Part shown: positions 6,519 to 12,337 of the stretch, in pieces
How positions within the stretch are numbered: the stretch's first letter is position 1
Layout of the letters: every line of letters begins with the position of its first letter
DNA from: Comamonadaceae bacterium
GTDB taxonomy: Bacteria; Pseudomonadota; Gammaproteobacteria; Burkholderiales; Burkholderiaceae_C
Direction of reading: 5' to 3'
Assembly: GCA_947458305.1 (NCBI GenBank)
Contig: CANGZO010000026.1
Coordinates: 1 to 14,942 of the forward strand
DNA length: 14,942 nucleotides
Made by a program: the position numbers and the translations under genes
Notes under the pieces: model-generated
Database searches by the model: none
Told to the model about the DNA's origin: nothing
What the model saw: only the letters and a program-made list of their open reading frames with translations

Positions 6519-6944
6519 ATGTCCCCAACACCCCCCAATTCCCCGATCGAGCAAGCCCGCGACGCCCGCCCCAACGATGCTGCATTTCAGGCGGGCCTGA
6601 CCACCCGCAGTCAGGTCATGGGCCCGGCTTATGTGGACCGCGCCTTGGGCGCAGCCACCGACTACACCATGCCCATGCAAGAGTTCATCACCGCCAACGC
6701 TTGGGGCAATGTTTGGCAACGCCCGGGTTTGGACTTGAAGACCCGCAGCCTCATCACCGTGGCCATGCTGACGGCCCAAGGCAAACAGCATGAACTCAAG
6801 GCCCATGCGCGCGGCGCGATCAACAACGGCGCCACGCCCGAAGAGCTGCGCGAAGTGATGCTGCACGCCACCGTGTACTGCGGCTTCCCCACGGCCATCG
6901 ATGCGTTTCGCAGCGTGACCGAAGTGGTCGAATCGATGGCTTGA
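6519..6944 (+). CDS. Carboxymuconolactone decarboxylase family protein (PcaC-like)
   Basis: 141-residue protein resembling gamma-carboxymuconolactone decarboxylase, the enzyme of the protocatechuate branch of the beta-ketoadipate pathway. Signature residues lie in H-E-L-K-A-H-A-R-G-A (91-100) and in G-A-T-P-E-E-L-R-E-V-M-L-H-A-T-V-Y-C-G (104-122). It has a single Cys121 and no CxxC, so it is of the decarboxylase rather than AhpD type. No other protocatechuate genes are nearby, so a paralogue with another substrate is possible. The ATG at 6519 has AGGAG six bases upstream, and that ribosome site sits inside a palindrome ACAGG-AG-CCTGT (6506-6517). Its stop is eight bases from that of the convergent cupin gene. 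Confidence 0.88.
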   Translation: MSPTPPNSPIEQARDARPNDAAFQAGLTTRSQVMGPAYVDRALGAATDYTMPMQEFITANAWGNVWQRPGLDLKTRSLITVAMLTAQGKQHELKAHARGAINNGATPEELREVMLHATVYCGFPTAIDAFRSVTEVVESMA

Positions 6945-6952
6945 GCGGCCGA

Positions 6953-7231
6953 TCAGTTGGCCCGCGCCACCCAAACCGTGGCGCCTTGCGGGCCATACAG
7001 TTCGGCGTGGGCCACGTTGCGTGCCAACCTGAAAAAGTCACCGGTCTTGAGGTGCTTGACCTCCTCGCCCACGGTCAACCAGTACTCGCCTTGCACCACA
7101 TAAGCGCTCACGTCAAAAGGGTGGGTGTGGGTGTCGAGTTTCAGGTTGGCGTCCCATTGGCGCACCAAAATTTCGTCAAAACCTTCGTCCATCGATTGGG
7201 CGGTGAAGGATTCCAAGGTCGGTGTGGTCAT
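6953..7231 (-). CDS. Small single-domain cupin protein
   Basis: 92-residue cupin (small beta barrel, usually metal-binding). First cupin motif: His35-x-His37, then Asp40 where the classic motif has Glu, and Gly48 (HTHPFDVSAYVVQG). Second motif: G-D-F-F-R-L-A-R-N-V-A-H with His75. Three histidines plus Asp40 could bind a metal. Function is unknown; relatives act as sugar or anion binders, dioxygenases or sensors. The ATG at 7231 is chosen because AGGA (complement of 7239-7242) lies seven bases upstream; a longer in-frame start at 7279 would overlap the FKBP gene. It begins 13 bases after the FKBP stop and is almost certainly co-transcribed with it. Confidence 0.85.
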   Translation of the reverse strand: MTTPTLESFTAQSMDEGFDEILVRQWDANLKLDTHTHPFDVSAYVVQGEYWLTVGEEVKHLKTGDFFRLARNVAHAELYGPQGATVWVARAN

Positions 7232-7244
7232 GTGTGGTTCCTGA

Positions 7245-7688
7245 TCATTTGCCGTTGATGGCGAGCAGTTCGACTTCAAACATCAAAGTCGCGTTGGGTG
7301 GGATCACGCCGCCCGCGCCGCGTTCACCGTAGGCGGTGGCGGGTGGGCAGGTCAATTTGGCGCTGCCGCCCACTTTCATCATCTGGACGCCTTCGGTCCA
7401 GCAGGGAATCACCCGGTTCAAGGGGAACTCGATGGCCTCGTTGCGCTTGTAGGAGCTGTCAAATTCTTTGCCATCGGGCAGCGTGCCCCGGTAGTGCACT
7501 TTCACTTTGTCTGAGGCTTTGGGGCTGGCGCCCGTGCCTTCTTTGAGGGCGCGGTACACCATGCCCGAAGGGGTGAGCCTGGCGCCCGCTTCTTGGGCAG
7601 CTGCGGCCGTGACCGCATTGGATGCCCAAGCCGGCGAGGCACTCAAAAGGCAAAAAGACAAGCTGCTGAGGGCGAAAAGAGTTTTCAT
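7245..7688 (-). CDS. Exported FKBP-type peptidyl-prolyl cis-trans isomerase
   Basis: 147-residue periplasmic protein-folding helper. It has a signal peptide with hydrophobic core residues 3-18 and probable cleavage after Ala-Trp-Ala (residue 22). One FKBP domain follows from about residue 38 to the end. Active-site residues matching human FKBP12 are visible: Tyr66, Phe76, Asp77, Val93, Ile94, Trp97, Tyr120 and Phe137. Two cysteines in the mature part, Cys96 in the V-I-P-C-W loop and Cys114, are unusual in the domain core. The ATG at 7688 gives a proper signal peptide; a TTG at 7700 would add four residues. There is no strong ribosome site. It follows the flavin oxidoreductase gene by 35 bases with no terminator between, so the three genes 8659-6953 may be one operon. 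Confidence 0.93.
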   Translation of the reverse strand: MKTLFALSSLSFCLLSASPAWASNAVTAAAAQEAGARLTPSGMVYRALKEGTGASPKASDKVKVHYRGTLPDGKEFDSSYKRNEAIEFPLNRVIPCWTEGVQMMKVGGSAKLTCPPATAYGERGAGGVIPPNATLMFEVELLAINGK

Positions 7689-7723
7689 GTGCAAAGTCAA
7701 TGTTGGGATGGGAGTGGCAGAGC

Positions 7724-8659
7724 TTAGCCAAAAGACGGTTGTTGTGCCAACTGGCCCAGCCGGGCCGCGATGCTGCGGAACTCCGCCACGGTTTGTTCGA
7801 TGATTTGCTGAGCTGTCAGAACTTCATGGACCAGTCCCGCCGATTGGCCAGCCAAGGCCGGTGCGGCATTCATGTCGCCGCCAAAGTAAACCTGTTGAAT
7901 GCCTTGAAAGGCATCAGGCCCCATGAGGCCTGCTTCATGCAGGCTTTGGGTGAAGGGTGCTTTCAGGGCCCGGATGCAGGGCGACGACTTGGTGTTGAGC
8001 ATGAAAGTGCCGGTGGTGCTCGCGTCTACGATGGCCTGTTTGTAATGCGCGTGCACCGGGCTTTCGGCGCAGGCCACAAAGCGTGTGCCCATTTGGATGG
8101 CTTCGGCCCCCAGGGCAAATGCTGCGGCCATGCCGCGCCCGTCCACGATGCCACCTGCAGCAATCAGGGGCAGGTCGGTCTTTTCTCGAATGGCTTGCAA
8201 CAGCACCAAGGTGCTGACTTCCTCTGGGTTCTTGAAGCCACCCCCTTCAGAGCCTTCCACCACCAAGCCATCGACCCCGGCATCGGCGCACTTGAGGGCG
8301 GCCTCCAAAGTCGGCACGGCATGGTAGACCGCGATGCCTGCGGCTTGCAACGGTGCCACAAACTTGGCTGGGCTGCCGGCTGAAGTGGTGACAAAACGCA
8401 CACCGGACTCGCAGACAAAGCGCAGCATGGCGTCGTCTTTCAAAAACCGGATCGGCAGGTTGACGCCAAAAGGCAAACCCGTTTGGCGCATGGCCATGAT
8501 TTCTCGCTGGCAGTTTTCGGTTTCGCCCGAAGAGGTTTCGATGATCCCTAAACCGCCAGCGCGCGACACCGCTGAGGCCAAAGCGCTTCGGGCAATCCAG
8601 CCCATGGGCGCTTGCAAGATGGGGTAAGTTGCCCCGGTGTGGGCCAAAACGCGGTTCAT
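7724..8659 (-). CDS. NAD(P)H-dependent flavin oxidoreductase / nitronate monooxygenase family
   Basis: 311-residue FMN-binding TIM-barrel protein of the family containing nitronate monooxygenase and FabK. Seen: N-terminal QAPMG (16-20), G-G-L-G (35-38), V-E-G-S-E-G-G-G-F (134-142), and the FMN-phosphate site A-A-G-G-I-V-D-G-R-G (167-176) with Q-M-G-T-R-F (189-194). The histidine that follows the glycines in typical class I nitronate monooxygenases and FabK (GGH) is Phe142 here, so the exact reaction is uncertain. The ATG at 8659 is chosen because AAGG lies seven bases upstream and the protein begins as relatives do. The longer open frame to 8833 would cross the divergent GST start. First gene of a possible operon with FKBP and cupin. 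Confidence 0.88.
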   Translation of the reverse strand: MNRVLAHTGATYPILQAPMGWIARSALASAVSRAGGLGIIETSSGETENCQREIMAMRQTGLPFGVNLPIRFLKDDAMLRFVCESGVRFVTTSAGSPAKFVAPLQAAGIAVYHAVPTLEAALKCADAGVDGLVVEGSEGGGFKNPEEVSTLVLLQAIREKTDLPLIAAGGIVDGRGMAAAFALGAEAIQMGTRFVACAESPVHAHYKQAIVDASTTGTFMLNTKSSPCIRALKAPFTQSLHEAGLMGPDAFQGIQQVYFGGDMNAAPALAGQSAGLVHEVLTAQQIIEQTVAEFRSIAARLGQLAQQPSFG

Positions 8660-8706
8660 GTCGGTGCCTTGAAGCTGAAAAAAACATGATACGGCCCCCT
8701 GCCTGC

Positions 8707-8734
8707 TGGCGCAGTCGCCAAGCTGTCGCAGCTT
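8707..8734. repeat. Two adjacent inverted repeats in a divergent promoter region
   Basis: TGGCG-CAGT-CGCCA (8707-8720) is followed directly by AAGCTG-TCG-CAGCTT (8720-8734). They sit between the divergent flavin oxidoreductase and GST genes. Either could be an operator for a regulator encoded elsewhere. A -10-like TAAACT (8750-8755) facing the GST gene follows. Confidence 0.4.
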
Positions 8735-8783
8735 GCGCTGGGGTGTGCCTAAACTTGCACCATGTTCATTGAAAGGTTTGGTC

Positions 8784-9416
8784 ATGGCTTTGACCCTGTT
8801 TGCTTTTGACACCCCCAACGCCCGCAAGATCACCGTCGCCCTGGAAGAAATGGGCCTGAACTACGCGGTGCAGGTGGTTGACATCACGCGCAACGAACAA
8901 TTTGCGCCTGATTTTTTGAAAATCAGCCCCAACAACAAAATCCCGGCTTTGGTGGATACGGACGGACCCGGCGGGCAGACGCAAACGGTGTTTGAATCGG
9001 GTGCGATCTTGATTTATTTGGCAGAAAAGACCGGGCAATTTTTGCCCCCTCACGGTGCTGGCCGTGTGGCCACGCTCGAGTGGTTGATGTTTCAGATGGG
9101 GGGCTTTGGGCCGGCACCCGGCCAGGTGCACCACTTTGTGGCTTTGAGCGACGAGGGCGACAAGCACTACGGTTTGCAGCGCTTCATGGCCGAAACACTG
9201 CGCCTTTATGGCGTGATGGACCGCCGCTTGTCCGAACAAGTTTTTTTTGCAGGTGATTTGTCGATCGCCGACTTCGCCATCTTGGGTTGGGTGTGGCGCC
9301 ACCCGCGTCACCAGGTTGATTTGGCGCAGTTTCCCCATGTTCAGCGTTGGTACCAAAGCCTGATGGCCCGGCCCGCCGTTCAAAAGGGCTTTGCTGTGGC
9401 CTTGCGCCGAGACTGA
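8784..9416 (+). CDS. Glutathione S-transferase, YfcG/Nu-class-like
   Basis: 210-residue cytosolic glutathione transferase. The N-terminal thioredoxin-fold domain (about 1-85) has Thr10-Pro11-Asn12 in D-T-P-N-A-R-K-I, where bacterial Nu-class enzymes such as YfcG hold glutathione by Thr/Asn instead of a Cys, Ser or Tyr. It also has N-K-I-P-A with the cis-proline Pro54 and the gamma-glutamyl-binding E-S (71-72). The C-terminal helical domain starts near residue 95 and contains W-L-M-F-Q-M-G-G-F-G-P, typical of the class. The ATG at 8784 has GAAAGG (8771-8776) seven bases upstream. Known relatives show disulfide reductase or peroxidase activity with glutathione; the substrate here is unknown. 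It is divergent from the flavin oxidoreductase. Confidence 0.92.
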   Translation: MALTLFAFDTPNARKITVALEEMGLNYAVQVVDITRNEQFAPDFLKISPNNKIPALVDTDGPGGQTQTVFESGAILIYLAEKTGQFLPPHGAGRVATLEWLMFQMGGFGPAPGQVHHFVALSDEGDKHYGLQRFMAETLRLYGVMDRRLSEQVFFAGDLSIADFAILGWVWRHPRHQVDLAQFPHVQRWYQSLMARPAVQKGFAVALRRD

Positions 9417-9554
9417 GACAGTTCGGGTGCGGCGTTCGGGCCAAGCGCAACAGGGCAAAGGGCTCGCATTTCGCCCTCTAAGTGCCCATCTGCGGCTCCA
9501 TCGGCCCATTCTTGTGGCTTAATATCGTTTTGCATTTTTTATCCGGAGCCACAG

Positions 9555-9725
9555 ATGGGCAACAAAATCGTCACCGAAGCAGATCGTAAATTCACCCCCC
9601 CATTGCCCGCATTGCCAGGCGTGACCTTGCGCACAGGCGGCCGCGGTCAGCGCGTCAGTCTTGAGCGCGGTGTGGCCACACGCAGCAAAAAGAATCCCGG
9701 CAAGCGCTCCAAAAAGGGCGGTTGA
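9555..9725 (+). CDS. Small, strongly basic protein of unknown function (56 residues)
   Basis: I do not recognise the family. The frame begins at ATG 9555 with GGAG (9545-9548) six bases upstream and ends TGA at 9725, followed by a strong terminator at 9761-9790, so it reads as a complete single-gene unit. Composition: seven Lys and seven Arg against three acidic residues (net about +11), no Cys or Trp. There is a proline-rich stretch T-P-P-L-P-A-L-P (14-21), a Gly/Arg stretch T-G-G-R-G-Q-R (27-33), and a Lys/Arg-rich C-terminus (S-K-K-N-P-G-K-R-S-K-K-G-G). It has no hydrophobic segment. Binding to RNA, DNA or ribosomes is plausible from charge alone (inference). A -10-like TAATAT lies at 9520-9525 without a clear -35. 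The overlapping minus-strand frame lacks such signals. Confidence 0.75.
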   Translation: MGNKIVTEADRKFTPPLPALPGVTLRTGGRGQRVSLERGVATRSKKNPGKRSKKGG

Positions 9726-9734
9726 TCTCGGTGC

Positions 9735-9753
9735 GCCCGGCGTGCTGCCGGGC
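9735..9753 (+). other. G/C hairpin in the 3' untranslated region of the small basic gene
   Basis: Perfect 7-bp stem GCCCGGC (9735-9741)/GCCGGGC (9747-9753) with a five-base loop, between the stop codon and the terminator hairpin. It has no T-run. It may protect the 3' end from nucleases or be part of a small stable RNA. Confidence 0.5.
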
Positions 9754-9760
9754 CAGCGCC

Positions 9761-9790
9761 AAGCCACTGAGGTTTCAGTGGCTTTTTTTT
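9761..9790 (+). terminator. Strong rho-independent terminator
   Basis: Perfect 10-bp stem AAGCCACTGA (9761-9770)/TCAGTGGCTT (9775-9784), loop GGTT, then six more T (a run of eight counting the end of the arm). It ends transcription of the small basic gene and separates it from the MAPEG gene starting at 9847. Confidence 0.92.
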
Positions 9791-9846
9791 CGTTTTTTTG
9801 CCGGTCTCAAGGCTGCGTCAAAAAGATTCCGACCAAGGAGAGCTGA

Positions 9847-10239
9847 ATGTTGATTTCATATGGTGCCGTGTTGGTGGCCGGGATCATGCCGGTGGTGTGT
9901 GCGGGCATTGCCAAATCGGGCTTCAAGGGCTACGACAACAGCGACCCCCGAGCTTGGTTGTCGCGACAGACTGGCTTCAGAGCGCGCGCCAATGCCGCTC
10001 AAGCCAACTGTTTCGAGGCCTTTCCCTTTTTTGCCGTGGCGGTGATTTTGGCGCTGCTCACCGGGGTCGAGCCTGACACGGTCGACGCCTTGTCCATGCT
10101 GTTCATTGCCTTTCGGGTGGCGTATGTCTTTTTTTATGTGACCGACAAAGCCAAATGGCGCACCATGGTCTGGTCGGGCGCCTATGTGGTGGTGCTTGCA
10201 CTGTTTGCCATGGCGATGCTGAATTTGCACCCCGGTTGA
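9847..10239 (+). CDS. MAPEG family membrane protein
   Basis: 130-residue integral inner-membrane protein of the MAPEG family (membrane-associated proteins in eicosanoid and glutathione metabolism). About four membrane segments are visible, near residues 2-21, 57-75, 80-97 and 106-125. Family signatures are R-A-N-A-A-Q-A-N-C-F-E-A-F-P (47-60), with the Arg/Asn/Glu residues that form the glutathione site in characterised members, and F-R-V-A-Y-V-F-F-Y-V-T-D (89-100). The ATG at 9847 has AAGGAG (9835-9840) six bases upstream. Bacterial members may have glutathione transferase or peroxidase activity, mostly unproven. Its proximity to a cytosolic GST supports a glutathione link. It ends 39 bases before tRNA-Leu with no terminator seen. 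Confidence 0.9.
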   Translation: MLISYGAVLVAGIMPVVCAGIAKSGFKGYDNSDPRAWLSRQTGFRARANAAQANCFEAFPFFAVAVILALLTGVEPDTVDALSMLFIAFRVAYVFFYVTDKAKWRTMVWSGAYVVVLALFAMAMLNLHPG

Positions 10240-10278
10240 TGCCAAAAAGCCCAGTTAACAAGGCACAATAAGCGCTCT

Positions 10279-10370
10279 GCCCCGGTGGTGAAACTGGTAG
10301 ACACACCGGACTTAAAATCCGTTGCTTCCGTAACAGGGGCGTGCCGATTCGATTTCGGCCCGGGGCACCA
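10279..10370 (+). tRNA. tRNA-Leu (anticodon UAA), CCA encoded
   Basis: 92-base class II tRNA reading UUA (and UUG) codons. Acceptor stem GCCCCGG (10279-10285) pairs with CCGGGGC (10360-10366), then A and encoded CCA. The D stem is GTG/CAC with AAACTGGTAGA in the loop. The anticodon loop CTTAAAA carries TAA. The T arm is GCCGA-TTCGATT-TCGGC. The variable arm is about 20 bases (stem GCTTC/GGGGC with G-U pairs), as expected for leucine and slightly long. The outermost anticodon-stem pair appears to be a C-U mismatch. It lies between two plus-strand protein genes, 39 bases after MAPEG and 19 before the next start. No convincing promoter of its own was found. Confidence 0.97.
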
Positions 10371-10389
10371 AAGTACTCAAAGCACCATC

Positions 10390-11016
10390 ATGACCCCAGA
10401 CAACGCAGCGCTTGAAATCCACGTGCATGGTGATGTGCCCATCAAGTCCGGCACCGACACCAACGCCATTCAAGAGGCCTTGAAGCCCTTGTGGCGCTAC
10501 GCTGGTGCGCGCAGTTTGGTGGAAGGGGCCGTAAGCCTTTACGAAGAAGAGCCTGGCATCCGTTTTGACCCGGTCACCCACCGCTTGCACCTGTGCTGGA
10601 CGGTGCGGGGTGACGAGGATTTTCGTTTGGTCATGGACGACTTGTGCATGAACCTCAATGAGTTGTCTGCCGCTGGCACCCAAATCGAGGTGACTTTTTA
10701 CGACACCGAGTTTGATGACGAGGACGAGGCCAGTGGGGCCGAGTCGCGTGATGATTTTGTGATGTTGTTTGTGGGCCCTGACCCAGGGGCCATCATGCAA
10801 GCCCAGCGCGATTTGCTGGTGCACGACGTTGTCAACATGATGGAGCGCCACTTTGATGGCGCTGAGTTGTCGGGTGTGGTGGCTGAAATCGACAAGTTGT
10901 TCAGCTCGCGCTTTGACAGCTTGGTCAGCTCGTTGGACATTGGCAAGCCGCCCCGTGGCCCCGGTGGCGGCAATGGTCACGGCGGCGGCGGTCGCCGTCC
11001 ACGCCACTTGCACTGA
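10390..11016 (+). CDS. Uncharacterised protein with acidic centre and Gly/Arg/His-rich tail
   Basis: 208 residues, cytoplasmic, function unknown. It may belong to a Burkholderiales-limited domain family (DUF6806 by memory, not checked). The body (about 7-184) is soluble alpha/beta with H-V-H-G-D-V near the start, a strongly acidic stretch D-T-E-F-D-D-E-D-E (105-113) extending to 122, and a helical C-terminal region. The last 24 residues (185-208) are Gly/Pro/Arg/His-rich and look disordered. The ATG at 10390 is chosen because the frame upstream runs through the tRNA gene. No good ribosome site precedes it, and only 19 bases separate it from the mature 3' end of tRNA-Leu. The MFS gene starts 15 bases after its stop, so they are likely co-transcribed. 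Confidence 0.85.
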   Translation: MTPDNAALEIHVHGDVPIKSGTDTNAIQEALKPLWRYAGARSLVEGAVSLYEEEPGIRFDPVTHRLHLCWTVRGDEDFRLVMDDLCMNLNELSAAGTQIEVTFYDTEFDDEDEASGAESRDDFVMLFVGPDPGAIMQAQRDLLVHDVVNMMERHFDGAELSGVVAEIDKLFSSRFDSLVSSLDIGKPPRGPGGGNGHGGGGRRPRHLH

Positions 11017-11031
11017 ACGGGGGGGCGCCGC

Positions 11032-12333
11032 ATGAACGCCTTGGGTCTTCGTTCTGCACTCAATCCGGGTGTGCGCTTGCGCGAGGTCTTTGGCTGGGCC
11101 ATGTACGACTTTGCCAACTCGGGCTATTCCACGGTGGTCATCACGGCCGTGTTTGCCGCTTACTTTGTGGGTGGCGTGGCCGATGGGGCCGATTGGGCCA
11201 CTTTGGCTTGGACTTCGGGCCTGAGCCTGTCTTATTTGATTGTCATGCTCACCATGCCTGGGCTGGGCGCATGGGCTGACCGCGTGGCGGGTAAAAAGCG
11301 CATGCTGATGTGGGTCACCTTGGGTTGCGTGCTGAGCACGGCGGCCTTGTCCCTGGTGGGGCCAGGTCAAGTGGCGTTGGGCTTGTTCATCTTGGTGGTG
11401 TCCAACACCTTCTTTTCTTATGGCGAGTCGCTCACCGCCTCGTTTTTGCCCGAATTGGCCAAGCCCCATGCCATGGGCCGCGTGAGCGGCTGGGGTTGGT
11501 CTTTGGGCTACATAGGCGGCATGCTGACTTTGGGCATTTGCCTGGCCTATGTGCTGTCAGCGCAAGCGCGTGGTGAGTCGGGCAGCCAGTTCGTCCCGGT
11601 GACCATGTGGATCACTGCGGCCATGTACGGCGCGGCGGCCTTGGTCACCTTGGCCTTGTTGCGCGAGCACTCACCCCCTCGGCCCGATGCCCCTGTGGTG
11701 TCGGTGGTGCAGAGTTTGCGTGGCCTGCGGCAAACCCTGCGTGAGGCCTTGCCTTACCGTGATTTCACCCGTTTGCTGGCCTGTGCGGTGGCCTATCAGG
11801 GCGGGGTGGCCGTGGCCATCACGCTGGCGGCCATTTATGCCGAGCAGGTGATTGGTTTTCAGCCGCAAGAGACCATGGTGCTGATCTTTGTGCTGAACTT
11901 GGCGGCTTTTGCGGGGGCTTTGTTGTTGGGTTATGTGCAAGACCGCGTGGGCCACAAGTTGACTTTGTCCCTGACTTTGCTGGGTTGGGTGGCCACCTGC
12001 TTCATCGCGGCCTTGTCGACCGACAAGGCCACGTTCTGGTGGGCTGCAGGCATCGCTGGTTTTTGCATGGGTTCCAGCCAGTCTTCGGGTCGGGCCATGG
12101 CGGGCCTGATGGTGCCGGCGCACCGTTTGGGTGAGTTTTTTGGCCTGTGGACGTTTGCCATTCGCCTGGCCAGCATCTTGGGGCCACTGATGTACGGCCT
12201 GATCACTTGGCTGAGCGATGGCAACCAGCGTTTGGCGATCGGGGCGACCTCCTTGCTGTTCATTTTGGGCTTGGTGCTTTTGATGCCCGTGAATGTGGAA
12301 CGCGGCCGTTTGGCGGCCCAAAACCCCGCCTGA
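11032..12333 (+). CDS. MFS transporter, UMF1 (Atg22-like) family
   Basis: 433-residue inner-membrane transporter with about twelve hydrophobic segments. The UMF1 signature W-A-M-Y-D-F-A-N-S-G-Y-S (residues 22-33) opens the first segment, and the MFS loop 2-3 motif appears as G-A-W-A-D-R-V-A-G-K-K-R. Yeast Atg22 exports amino acids from the vacuole; substrates of bacterial UMF1 members are mostly unknown. The ATG at 11032 follows a G-rich sequence, 15 bases after the upstream gene's stop. Its stop is four bases from the convergent murI stop, so no separate terminator fits between them. Family secure, substrate unknown. Confidence 0.92.
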   Translation: MNALGLRSALNPGVRLREVFGWAMYDFANSGYSTVVITAVFAAYFVGGVADGADWATLAWTSGLSLSYLIVMLTMPGLGAWADRVAGKKRMLMWVTLGCVLSTAALSLVGPGQVALGLFILVVSNTFFSYGESLTASFLPELAKPHAMGRVSGWGWSLGYIGGMLTLGICLAYVLSAQARGESGSQFVPVTMWITAAMYGAAALVTLALLREHSPPRPDAPVVSVVQSLRGLRQTLREALPYRDFTRLLACAVAYQGGVAVAITLAAIYAEQVIGFQPQETMVLIFVLNLAAFAGALLLGYVQDRVGHKLTLSLTLLGWVATCFIAALSTDKATFWWAAGIAGFCMGSSQSSGRAMAGLMVPAHRLGEFFGLWTFAIRLASILGPLMYGLITWLSDGNQRLAIGATSLLFILGLVLLMPVNVERGRLAAQNPA

Positions 12334-12337
12334 TGGT

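Noticed and set aside
7700..8383. 227-codon plus-strand frame opposite the flavin oxidoreductase
   Set aside because: Antisense shadow without a ribosome site or a recognisable domain.
9451..9477. Possible terminator after GST (GGGCAAA ... TTTCGCCC)
   Set aside because: The stem has a bulge and a long loop and no T-run follows, so it is not convincing.
9519..9767. 82-codon minus-strand frame over the small basic gene
   Set aside because: No ribosome site. It would run through the strong plus-strand terminator, and the plus-strand frame has clear start and stop signals.
10285..10389. N-terminal extension of the unknown protein into the tRNA
   Set aside because: These codons are the tRNA-Leu sequence itself; the ATG at 10390 is the first sensible start.
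10312..11469. 385-codon minus-strand frame crossing the tRNA, the unknown gene and the MFS gene
   Set aside because: It overlaps a tRNA gene and two plus-strand genes with good support. Its composition is what reverse translation of those genes would give.
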